The notes beneath the pieces are model-generated. The model saw only the letters and a list, made by a program, of their open reading frames with translations. It did not search any database and was not told the DNA's origin. From positions 340,178-375,007 of the forward strand of contig BFEA01000054.1 in assembly GCA_003427395.1 (NCBI GenBank): a stretch of DNA of 34,830 nt. Reading direction: 5' to 3'. Origin of the DNA: Chara braunii. Its lineage: Eukaryota; Streptophyta; Charophyceae; Charales; Characeae. Position 1 is the stretch's first letter. Each line of letters opens with the position of its first letter. Positions 23,101 through 34,778 of this stretch are shown piece by piece. Position numbers and translations under genes: made by a program.

Positions 23101-25620
23101 TTTGTTTCTATTACTTTACAAGTCACCCTTGGAGGCTTCCTGGTTCTCTCGCAAGTTGCTGTCGAGAAAAAGATGTTATGCAAGTTTAAACCACCCCCCC
23201 CCCCGACACATCGAAATTAGCTTATCACATTGATTCTGCCTCAATGTTGGGGGGGGGCATGTGCTGTCAGCCTACCGGCCGCTGGGGGTAGGGCAGCCGG
23301 GCGCCAAAATTTGAGTGTAGCAGCTGCGACGATTTTTTGTGGTAAGATTTTCACGCAAAAAATTCTTTAAAAAATTAGGTCCATAGAGTTGCTAGTGATT
23401 GTTTTTTGGAAGAATATTTCAATTTTTGTTTGTTTGTAAATCCAACATGGATATTAATTGGCACGGCAAATGTTCGCATCTTGTTGCATTTTTTTTTTAA
23501 TTTATTTTTTTGGATTCTTTTCGCTGCTACCTGTACAGTTCTTCCCAATTCAATTGCATCGGGGGGGAGTGGGTTTTAAGTAGAAAATTAAAAATAGATT
23601 TGAAGATGCCTGCCAGCTTGCCTGCTTTCTTGCGCATGCTTTTTCACTCCCTTGACTAGCGTCTTCCCCCGAACATAACGCACCATCGTAATGAATGCAT
23701 ACAAGCAACATTTCCGGTCCGGTACAGCCATAACGAGGGTGCATTGTGTTCGGGGGAAGATGGTAGGGAATTGCAGTGAGCAGTGAGCACATAATAACTT
23801 TGTCGTTCGTCATTTTTTAGGTTAATTGCTCTAACACCGCAACACTCTGATTAGTTGCTCTGATGCCTCTGCCAGAGTGCACCCTGGATGACTTCACATC
23901 TCAGCATAGACCATGCACCTGTACCATTTGCACGTCGCGGTACGTTCCGACAGAGGCACCAGAGCAAATAAGGTAAATGATGGAGCCATAGGGTCTGATC
24001 GCCCTTTTCTTTGTCCCCACTGATGAGTTTTTTGTCTGCCAAGAAAGAGACTGTGGGGGCATTCCGAGTCCTCTATTTATCAGCCCGTAATTACCATCAG
24101 ATTCGGTCAAAGCCTCTTTAGTCTGAGAAGGCTCTCGATGTATCTGCCTGTAATTGTGGCCAGATTCAGTCAGCGAAGTCCCGGTCAGAGTCTGCGCTGT
24201 ACGTCTACCAGGGAAATCTGGAAGCATTCCATGGCTCCGATCACCTCTGCAGTGCCAATCAACTTAGGCATCTGTCTGTGCGCTATGCCTGTGTGAAGAC
24301 AGATTCATCTAGTCCACCTGTCAGTCGAGATACCTGTCGCATGTTGAGTAGCGGAGCAAGGCCCAAAGTTGGAACGAAAAACATTTTTTTTTTTTTTTTA
24401 AAGTGCCTAGCTCTAATGCACAACATTTGAAATGTATATCTGGACAAGTGTTTGTCTAAATTACATTCAAACCATACTTGCGGCGCATCGCGCGCACGTG
24501 CGGCGCAAAGCGCACGCGCATGCATGCGTGCGCACGTGGTGGGCCGCATCCCTTAAAATAGGGGTGGGAAAAAAGATCGGGAGTGGTAGGGTTGGATGGC
24601 ACACCCATTTCCCTAACTAAAAAAAATAGGATTCCACGAGAAAAAAAAAAAAAAAATTGGGGCCCTCACACTTCAGCGGCCCCCAAAGATGTGTTATGTG
24701 TCCCATGGTTGAAGATAGATTTAAGATCGGCCTCGCTCCACTGCACAAAGAGTCTACAATTCTCCACATGTATCTGGAGCTGTTAATACTCCCAATACAT
24801 TCCAAACGTCACGTGTGGAGTAATGGAGCGTGGCTCCGTTTTTTGTACTCCTGACAATATCTCTTTTCTTTTTTCCTAATAATAGGCAGGACAACGTGAA
24901 CTTTGAGGCCCTACTGACACTAGGGACGTTGCTCCACTACTCAGCAATTGTGCAAAATGAGAATGGATCTTCCCCTAGAACATGGAAATATACACCACCA
25001 TCATTTTTGTTTTTGTGCATGTGGTGAGTAGTGAAGCAAGGCCCTGAGGGCCATATCCCACTGGCAAGGACAATTGGAATAAGTGTCTGAATCTGGACGT
25101 GTTCCACGCAGAGATGCAGAAAAGCAGATCGATCACAGTTTTCTGCACCTCTCCACAAACACGTACAGATTCAGACACTCGTTCCAATCCTCTTTGCCAG
25201 TGGGATCTGGCCCTAAGACCCTTCTGGACTCGTTCCAGGCATCATTGGCGTTAGATACATCCAGAAAAATCTGAGTGTGAGTAGGAGATACGAGATACAC
25301 CCCTCTCTCGATCTGTTTTTTTGTTTTTTTTTTGCTTTTGTTTTTCCAGACGTACATAGTTTTCTTTTGCCGTTCTTCTGACACTGCCAACGACGACTGT
25401 ATGCGACCTGATAATAGGGTAGGATACATTCAGGGCAACACTGCCCTCCATACAGCGCGGGAACTTGGTTGGAGGGCAGGAACTTGGATCCAGGGCAGCG
25501 TTGTCTCCTCGAAACGGCTGCTTATCATGAATGTATCCGACCTGGCAATTAGAAGGATACATCCGAGGGCAACGCTGCCCTCGATCAAAGTTCACGAACA
25601 CAGCGAAGTAGTGCCCTGCA

Positions 25621-25678
<58 letters not shown>

Positions 25679-28600
25679 GATGAAACACACCCTAAAATTA
25701 AAAAAAGAAGGCCCGTGCACCAGCTGCGCACCAGCGAAGTTGCGCCCTGCATGGTGCACTGCACCTGTACGTGTTTTGTGCGCGGTGTGCGCACGTTGTC
25801 AGAGGGCGCCCTCCTCTGCGTACCGAGTCCCTGCCTGGTATTGGGCTTTTGCTCCGACGTTGTGGTCTGTAGTCGTGTTCCCCGAATCTTTACAAACCCT
25901 AGTACCCGGACTGTACCTTGACGTGGACCGGCCCTGTTGGTGCCTGCCTTGGCAAAAAGGTGCGCCACAGGGCTTTCCATTGGTCCATGCAGGCTCGGCG
26001 CCCTGCTGTACAGCAGAGCACTACCGGCCTGTGGCCGCGGTAGCCGTCGGGCTCGCCCTGGGACGCAAAGGTAGAGGGACAGGCGCATTTTTCTACTGCT
26101 CGCCGGGTGCCCCTTTGCCAAGTTATGGGCTAGGTGCGACGAGCAGAGGTCACTGTCAGAGAAAAAGAAAAGAGGGACTAGGCGGAGTAAAAGAGAGGAA
26201 GAAAAGGAAAAGAGGAGAGAAAAAAAAAAATTGTCAGATACCCACGCTTTAGTCCGGGAGAATCCGGTGGCTTCAGGCCGTTACGGCGTTGCGACTCTTC
26301 TACTATCTCTGATATTATTGTTATTATTATTATTGCTATTTTTGCTACTGAGTTTTCCTCTGGTCTTTTCTGCTTGTCATTTCGTGGGAGAACCAACGTT
26401 TCGGGTTCTGAGCACAACTGTGGTCTGCGGCCTAGACTGGCCCGACCCTTTGCTTATCACCTAGGGATTTTACCTGTTCGGTTGAGGGCCGCGCGGTGGA
26501 ACCCCAAAAAGGGGCGACCCGCGGCCACATCGGTAGGAGGCTTATCACCCCCAAGGAGGGTCATAAGCCCCCTCCTTACCATCGGACACGGGTACCCAAT
26601 AGCAGAAAGCCGACTGCAGGTTTTAGAGAAGGACGGGCATCCATCCGTATCCCGTTATGGGACCAGTGTACCTTGCCTGTTGGCTCCTCGTTTTCCTTTT
26701 TCCCCTTTCTGTGTAGTTTACCTTAATTTAATAAAAATTATAGAATGTTAGGATACCGAAATCTGAAAAATACTCGAAAACTTTCGTTCAGAACACAGGG
26801 GACGTGGTATGAAGAGAGCCTATAAGAGAGAAGGGAGGTACAGCACAACGAGAGGGACTCGGAGGGAGAGTCGGAAATGAGCGATCGAGAAGCGGACGTC
26901 CAGTCCTGGCATGGGCTGGACCAGATCCGCCGAAACCATCCGCTGGCGGGACCAGTGGAGGACGGGCCCGAGGCCAGTTCGGTCCGGGGCAGAGCGAGGC
27001 CGACAGGGGCTGGACCATCGAGCGCGGAGGTGAGTAGAATGCGGGACTGAACCCGAGGCGGGGACGCACGGGCACAGGCTGCACGTGGCAGGAACTGAGG
27101 CAGTGAGGCTAAGTCAACGAAAGGGGAGACTGGGAGAGAGCGGAGGCAAGCTTGCAAGGCGCGAGTGACGTCAACTGTTTTTTTTCTTCTTGGAGACGGA
27201 GCGCGGCGTGGGGTGAGCATGCAGAGAAGAGCGGCTGGACCATCGCGTACCGAAGTCAAGTCGTGACTGAACCTGTGCGCCCGAAAGGTCGACATGTGGC
27301 ATGACCCAGAGGGACGCAGAGAGAGAGAGAGTCAACTGGAAGGGGAAGTGGAAAGCTGGCTGTTGGAGAGAGAGAGAGAGAGGGAGACATGAGCTGTGAT
27401 GGTCGAGAGAGAGAGAGTGAGTGACATGAAGTCAGCGCGCAGTGGGGACAGTGAGCGAGGGCATTCGCCCATGAGAGTTATTGGTGTCAACGGTTTCCTA
27501 TCCCTATATTCTAGCGTGAAGAGCATGTCATCAGCGCACGACAGGGCTAGGGAATGAGATAGTGACCTATGTTATGGTGCGAGGTGATTGGGCGGGAATC
27601 GCGGCTAGACGGTTTGGATAGAGGTAGAGGCGAGCTCCTGATCACTCACAGCGTACACACGACGCGCATCACTGGCCATTTCGGCAAGTTGTCCTTGCTG
27701 ATAAGGACGAGTATTCTTCGTACCTCATGATACTGTCACCACCATTGTTGTTCTCAGAACAGAAGCACTAGGAAGACTTCTCATGGCATTCTCTGCAGTC
27801 TATACACTATGGACACGGCGACACCGCTAACTACTATTTAAGAAAGCTTAAGAAGGGCGGTTGTTCGATGCGCACGACTTTGCGAGAACTGTAAGGTCTA
27901 CGAGTCGATTTGTCGTAATCTGCACAAGAAGAAAGAAAACGCGCGGAAAAGCGTTCACAACTGAAGGGAGAGACAAGCGTGTAAGAAAAGTTTGGACACC
28001 ATGTAGCGTGTCGAGAGGTGGTAATTTCTCAGTTTAGCGAAAACAAGACGAAGGTACTCATTCAATATGGCTATTGATGCCAGCTGCCTCTAACTAGCTT
28101 GTTTTCTCAGTTGTCTTCTCTCTACCCCGTGCAGTGTACCAACGAAGGGGGTTCGTTTCATGACACTAGTAGGAAATTTGGAGGGTTAGTGGGAAATTAT
28201 TTCCTGAATTGACGTATGAGTTACTGTGTGCAAGGCTCGTGCTAGGAAAGAAAGTCAACCGTTCGATTGGTCAGTTCACGAGCTTCAGTCGTCAGTGGTC
28301 TCTAAATGTCTATGCCCCTTTTCACTCTGATTAGTTAAAGTCTTGCATTTTACCAGCCGTCTACGTAAGAAAACGGGTTCGTTACAACGGGGAGTTTGAA
28401 CTGCTATTGGACAACCTGGCATGGGACAGGTTCACATGGGTGGTGACTGGTGCGTAACGACCAGAGTGGACAGTGTTGTAATCACTAAGTGCCAAATCCT
28501 TCTCCCCCTCGTTTTCTTTGAATTATTTCTCTTCATTGCGTCATCATCAGTAAAGGGAAAAGGCGTATATGCGAAGAATATGATTGTCCGTCTCAAATGA

Positions 28601-31600
28601 GTTTTTTTGCTTAATGAAGTCGGCCAGCTCCACTAGCGCTTGATTGCGGTCAGAGTGATGATAATGTGTCTGAGGCAGGGATTTGCCTAAGAGCCTCAAC
28701 AACAGTCAAAAAGGAAAGGGAGTTATTACATGAAGATAAAGTGCTCTGGATTGCTGTTTTCCCCCTTGTAAACAAGACTCCTAGGGTGGCGTGTGACACT
28801 CGGACGCACCTATGAGCCAAAGATTGGTCACTCTTCGCAACGTGCGTATATAGGAAGCGGTGGGAAATAGGGAGATCGAATGGGCTGGTGTTGACACAAG
28901 GCCAGTTTGAGTGCGTTCTCTGGACTTCACTGCTTCCTTCCACCCTACTGCCACTTATGAGCAGGAAGCGGTCTACATTGTCAAAAGTTGCCTACCTGTT
29001 AGCCAAATACTTATTAGACGGTGATTAAAAGGAAGGGGGGGGGGGAGTCGGTTGATATATGAAGTTCGAGTAACTCTGTGAGGTCTAAATGTAGCCCAAT
29101 CAGGGTCTTCTTATGCAGTGAGTTTCAAACCGATGTTACGTGTGTCGGATCCCAATATGCTTGGCAGTATTGACTTGTCTCAGGCAGACAACGCCCTATC
29201 CTTGGTACGGTAAATGAGGTCGGGTGGTAATGTATCGAACTGAGGCTGCATTCTGTGAAATCTCAGCACGACACACGGAAGCAAACGTGATTAGTACATG
29301 GACAGAGTATGATCTGAGGAGTGTTATGCAGGGATGAACTCTGTACAACCCCAACGATAGAGGGGAATATAAAGTTTGGTGACATAATGGTGTGTTTCTA
29401 CAGTTAACTCTCTGCAACTGGTTGCTAGTTTGCTATACTCAAATAACAGACAAACTAATTGCCCCTCAGTAAGGGGAGGAGACAGCGTTGTTGTTCTACT
29501 GCATTGCAACAACTTGCATTTGGGAGCGGGGCTCTGAACTCAGGCTTGACTCTAAGTGTAAGACACACATTTTCTGTCTGTAATCTGTGTATAGGCTAAC
29601 TGGTAAGTAGTCATTTACACGTGATACACTGGGAAGTCAGTGTCTGACGGCTTCAACAGGGACCTATCAAGAGACTGTGGCTCAGAGTCACCATCCTGAA
29701 CTAGCAGGTAAAGAAGGAAGTGAGCGGGCCTGGGTGTGATCCACTTGAGATTACTGACCCCAGGGCCTAGCAACATTCGGTTATCATAGTGATCCTTTAA
29801 TCAAAATCGCTGCGAAATGTTGTTTGTAGGTGTCCTAATCAGTGAGTCCTTTTTTTTTTTTTTTTGCATTTGACCTGCAGTTGCCTGCTGGATCAACTGA
29901 ATTCCGGACGGGTCTCTAAGGGGTTGCAGACAACACTCAGAGCTATCGACGGGTAGGGGTTGCGATTAAAGGCATCTGCTGGGCATATATGTGTGAGGAA
30001 TTAAAGGTCGGAACCATCTACGCAGCACTCAGTCATGTTCTCGTGACTCAGTAAAGCCCTGTGACACGTATATATATAAGTATACATACGAAAAGGAGTA
30101 ATACCCATCAGCTATTCAGTACCGCGGAGGAGTGTTTCTGCACCTTTCAACACGGGCTGTCGGAACCCGTCTGGTAACCCCGTGATATAGTCCGTGTAAT
30201 AGTCATGAGGGAGGATGAAGTCCTGGTGGTGAAGAGTGGACTGAACAGGGATAAAAGAGAAGGATGGGAGAAAAAAGCGTACCGAGACATGAAGTTACAT
30301 AGAAAAGTTCAACGTGAGCACGCGGTTCAGAGGGTGAAGGGTGAGAAGTATATCGAATATGTGATCTACTTCTATGGAGACAATGGTAGGTTGCACAGTG
30401 CCAGCTCCTCTCTAGAGACGGTGGAACAGGCCAGGGCAAGGCTTGTATGAGCTCTGCAGTGCTCTAATCACCACCCTCAGAACTCTATCAACTTTGAACG
30501 GCAACAGATTGCACCCTCCTCCTGCAGCATGGTGACACGGTGAATCACGATTTGGAGACAAATATTCTGGCAATACTCGGACAAATATTCTAGCAATACT
30601 CAGACAAATATTTTTCAATACTCAGACAAATATTCAGGCAGCACTCAGAGCAGTATTCAGTACTCGGAGATCAGAACAGTGCTCGGAGCAGTATTCAGTA
30701 CTCAGAGCTCAGAAGAGCACTCAGAGCAGTATTCAGTACTCAGAGCTCATAACAGTGCTCGGAGCAGTATTCAATACTCAGAGCTCAGAACAATACTCAG
30801 AGCAGTATTCAGTACTCAAGGCAGTACTCAGAACAGTACTCAGAACAGTATTCAGAGCTCGGAACAGTGTTCAGAACAGTATTCAACTGCTACTCAGTCA
30901 CTACTCAATCATTATTTAACTGCTATTCAGTCATTTATTTAATCGATATTCAACTGCTATTTAGTCAGTTCTCAAACAGCATTCAAACAGCCTCTAACAG
31001 CACCCAAGCAAATTCTAGATCTGTCAGCTTTGCAGTGGTCGCTGCCTATTTCAGCGGACAACAGTTGATCCGACTCGTGGCAGGCGCTTCTCAATTAGAA
31101 TCAACTACCTTCCAGCTAACTATCAGAGAGTAACCGATTACGTGAGTACATGAGAGAGATCAACCCCATCACAGTTGGCCAGTTGGTCCTTGACAATCTC
31201 AATTTGATTGTTGCCAAGGAGAGCTTCCCCTACAAGTATGTCAAGATTGATGGCTTTAGGCATGAAGACCTGTCAATCTTCGTCGCTCTCACAGAATTTG
31301 CAGGAGGGACAGTCAAGGATCTGGGAGTATATCTGAAGAAAGGGAATGAGGCACATTCACACTTTGACGCTGTTTGGGTGGCAGCAACAAGGTTTGTACA
31401 ATGGAAAGCTGAGAGACTAAAAGGGGACGCGAAGCTAGTCTACAGCTTTGGGCCCAAGCTCTTTACTGACTACCCCAAACCCCCGGTTCCTTACTACTTC
31501 ACTGACGGATCATGCTGGGGTGACCTTGTGGACTTGGCAAAGAGATATGTATCACCTGCAGTGATCGATTACGAGGCAGTGACTGAGCCATCTGAGTCCT

Positions 31601-32467
31601 TGCATCTCAGACGAGCTATCTTCTCTCAGCCATATCTCCCCACTTTATGGGAGGAGTTTTGTGCCATGGTTGACTTTCGTATCATGGGACTTGGATGGAA
31701 GAGTTCGGAACTAGCAGGCTTCAGGTGGCTTTACATTCAGAGGCCACAACCTTAGAGAGTACGGAGGCATGACAAGAAGCCCAAACGACAGACAGCGAAA
31801 TGAGAGATTGAGTGTGAAGTTTAGAGGGATGAGTGAGGACTCTTGATTGGTGCTGGCCATGCTCTCTTCCATATGTGCTTTCTGAGACTATTATGAGTTC
31901 TCATTCTTCCCTCATCTGACCTTGACTTTGTCATTGCTCGAGTCAGTCGGTCTTGCCTCTTGCATTGTTCTTGCTTGATGATTGTTTTCGTGGATGATTC
32001 TGTCACAGTTCTCAAAATCAGATTGACATAATTGATGCATGCATAGCACTCACCTATTTTATGATTATTATTTGCACGATTCTCTGTTGTTCCGAATCAA
32101 AATAAAAGATTCCTAAGACCGGGGAGCGGCGAAGACCATAATTGAAGGGTCTCGCTCGAAGCCGGACGCACACAACAGAAAGGGATTTGCATTATTTAAT
32201 TTATTTATTTATTGCAATCAACAACAAAATCCTGCGTGACAGCCTGTTGGCTTTCTGGTTGCCCGATGTGGCCCAACAACGTGCGCTCGCATCTTAGATC
32301 CGCGCACGGCGCAGGGCGCACCGCACCGCACCGCATGCGGCACCTCACTGGTGCGCCGCAAGTGTGATTCAAGCTGATTGATCAGTCCCATTGTATTATC
32401 TAGTCCATGTGTCAGTCCAGATACCTGTTGCATGTTGAGTAGCAGAGCAAGGCCCAAAGTTGGAAGG

Positions 32468-32500
<33 letters not shown>

Positions 32501-34778
32501 GTTAATAATGTGTGATTCCCCCACTCACAGATGCCACGTGCACCCAAGGACTACCATGCGCCCCATCCAGCTCAGCGCAGCGCAGCTCGGCTATGGCTGC
32601 CTGCTCTCCCTGCTCGCCCGTGAGCGCGTGGGCCTTGGCAGCGCTTGCACAGCATGCAGCCAGTGCCCGAATGTCGAATGTGTGGGCAGGCTCTTTCCTA
32701 AATGGAAATGGCCTGTCTGCTGCGTGCGGCCTGGCTGCATTGGGCCCGGGCCCAGAAGCTTCCGGTAGACCCCGAGAGGCTGAGCCCCAGTCCAGACGAA
32801 TCAGGCCCAGGGCCTGTGGCGGTTACCCGCACCCCACTGCCCGCAGCCTGTGTTGGGTCTATGTTGTGTATCTCGCCCAGGGCCTGCCTCAGATCCATTT
32901 GATAAAGGCAGCCAGCGCCTGGGTGCTTTCAACCAACTGGCGCTGCGCAACTGCCTGAATTTCCCAAGTTGCGTGGTGACCCCAAAATGGGCCCGTAAGC
33001 CTTGGTCGAGCCTGCCTTCACTTAGGGCGGCCGACTGTACTGAAAATAGGGCCCAGTAGGGCGTATCGAGGCCTTGAGCCACGCAAAAAACGAGATGAGG
33101 TGTAAAATTAATTTGCGCGGGATGTGCAGCAATGACATTCCCTGCTGGAGCCACTATGGTGAATCAGAATGTGTATACAACTGTCTAGTTCTTCGATTCA
33201 TTCTGGTGCAAAATAACTGAGTCCTTGCCGTGCGTAAGAGGGCACACAAAGTGTTGTGCAGGTCGACCTCCACCGCAACAGCTGTTACCTGAGAGGTAGT
33301 TGGTACATCACTTTTTTTTCTTTTTTTTGTTTTCCCCTTATAATCGGTGATGCACCTACTGTGGCGAACTGGGTGTTCAGCCTGGCTGTAGATCATGAGA
33401 GAGGGTTAACGGAGGCGTAAATTTTCAGACACAATTTGTCATGCCATTTATAAGAAAACCCAAAGGGCCTTTTAAGTTTTGAGTTTTAACCAAACGTGCT
33501 CATCATCAATTCATAGAGCTGACCCCCAAAGGGCCCAAACCCTAATTTCAGTTTTGGACCCGTTACCCAGTAGTAACTGAAAAGTCGGGGTCGTCGTTAA
33601 CCGGGTCGTCGTTAACCCCTTGTGGAGATCGTGAGAGTACGGAGGTGAGACAAGATCGGCGAGGTGAGGTGGTGCTGCTGTGCTAATGACGACGATGGAC
33701 GATGATCGACTCAAATGCTTTAAGAAGTTTAGATGTGTGGAGTCGCGCAGCATGACAAGCAACAGTATTTCTAACCACGACTTTTTGGGAGCAAAACATG
33801 GGCGATCCTTTTTCTTGTTTTTTCACTAATTTATTTTGTTCATCTGATTACATCTTGAGTCGAACTTGGGTCTGTATTTCAATTTTCAACAGTTCACGGG
33901 TGTGTCAACTGAGCTAGGCCAATTGGTAAAAAGTACTAAAAAGTACTAAAAACATACTTGTTCTGACGACGACTTGGGTGCGATGGTTTTGCAAAATGGC
34001 CGAGTTATAAAGTTTGGATAAACACGATAGGGTCAATTACCCACGACTGCTTGGCATTGAATGATTAAATTTTGATAAATTACTGAACCACTTTTTTTTT
34101 TTGGCTGGAGTGCATGCGTCCCTTTTTTTTTGTGTGTTCTCAATTTTAATAGTTTTATGGTTTTGTAACTTTGCTGGCTTTTGTTTGGCGTTATTTTTAT
34201 GGCGTTGCAAAACTGCGTGGAAACGTGCACACACATGCTTGTATGTGTTTTGCTGTTGGCGCGGGCGGTGGGACTTTCCGACTTGGCCTCAAACTGGTGG
34301 TGGATGGAGCAGACAATGAATCTGGTCAATGAGGGCCCCGGTGTTGCTGTGACAGCTCTTCTTGTATTGCTTCGGATGTTGAAGAGGAAGAATCTGAGAC
34401 CTGAGCAAGTCAATTTGATGACAACAACTGACAGGCTTTTGACGGTGAGCGATAGTACTCTTATGGCCTCTTCCTTACGGAGCCTAGAATGGATATTTTA
34501 TTATTTTTCCCATGTTGGTAAATTGCAGTTGTGTTTTCCGGGGAAATGGAGGGGCAGCTGTATTGGCCGTCAACCCCAGCCTTCAGCGTGTTGGGGAGTG
34601 ATACGTTGATGGGATATGCTCATACTCTCAGAGCCTCATCCACATCTGCTCACCATGCAGGAAGTCTCTGGAGTTTCTCCTAGGTTTCCCGATACTCATC
34701 CGTTTCTCTCTGCTCTCCAGAGCCGCCTCAGAATCCTTCTGAATCCACAACAACAACAGCACAACCACGACCACAGCG

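Larger units (their letters stand above)
22091..34312 (+). other. intron 7 (12.2 kb, proposed)
   Basis: Runs from donor GTGAGT at 22091 to the CAG at 34310-34312. It holds telomere-like repeats, fold-backs, poly(T)-ended repeats, hairpins and a candidate nested gene, each listed separately. The remainder (22730-23650, 23980-24300, 33070-33850, 33930-34310) shows no recognisable feature beyond homopolymers and short repeats. If the 26.8-32.1 kb unit is an independent gene on the same strand, exon 8 could belong elsewhere, but phase and content favour this join. Confidence 0.6.

Noticed and set aside
25332-26252. 306-codon plus-strand open frame
   Set aside because: Built from a CA repeat (His/Thr run), GC-rich DNA and a purine tail; no domain and no continuity of composition.
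34529-34609. Alternative exon after TTGCAG at 34528 (84-bp intron)
   Set aside because: The in-phase reading ends at a stop after 27 codons with no PPR-tail resemblance; the acceptor at 34720 has a better pyrimidine tract and keeps phase.
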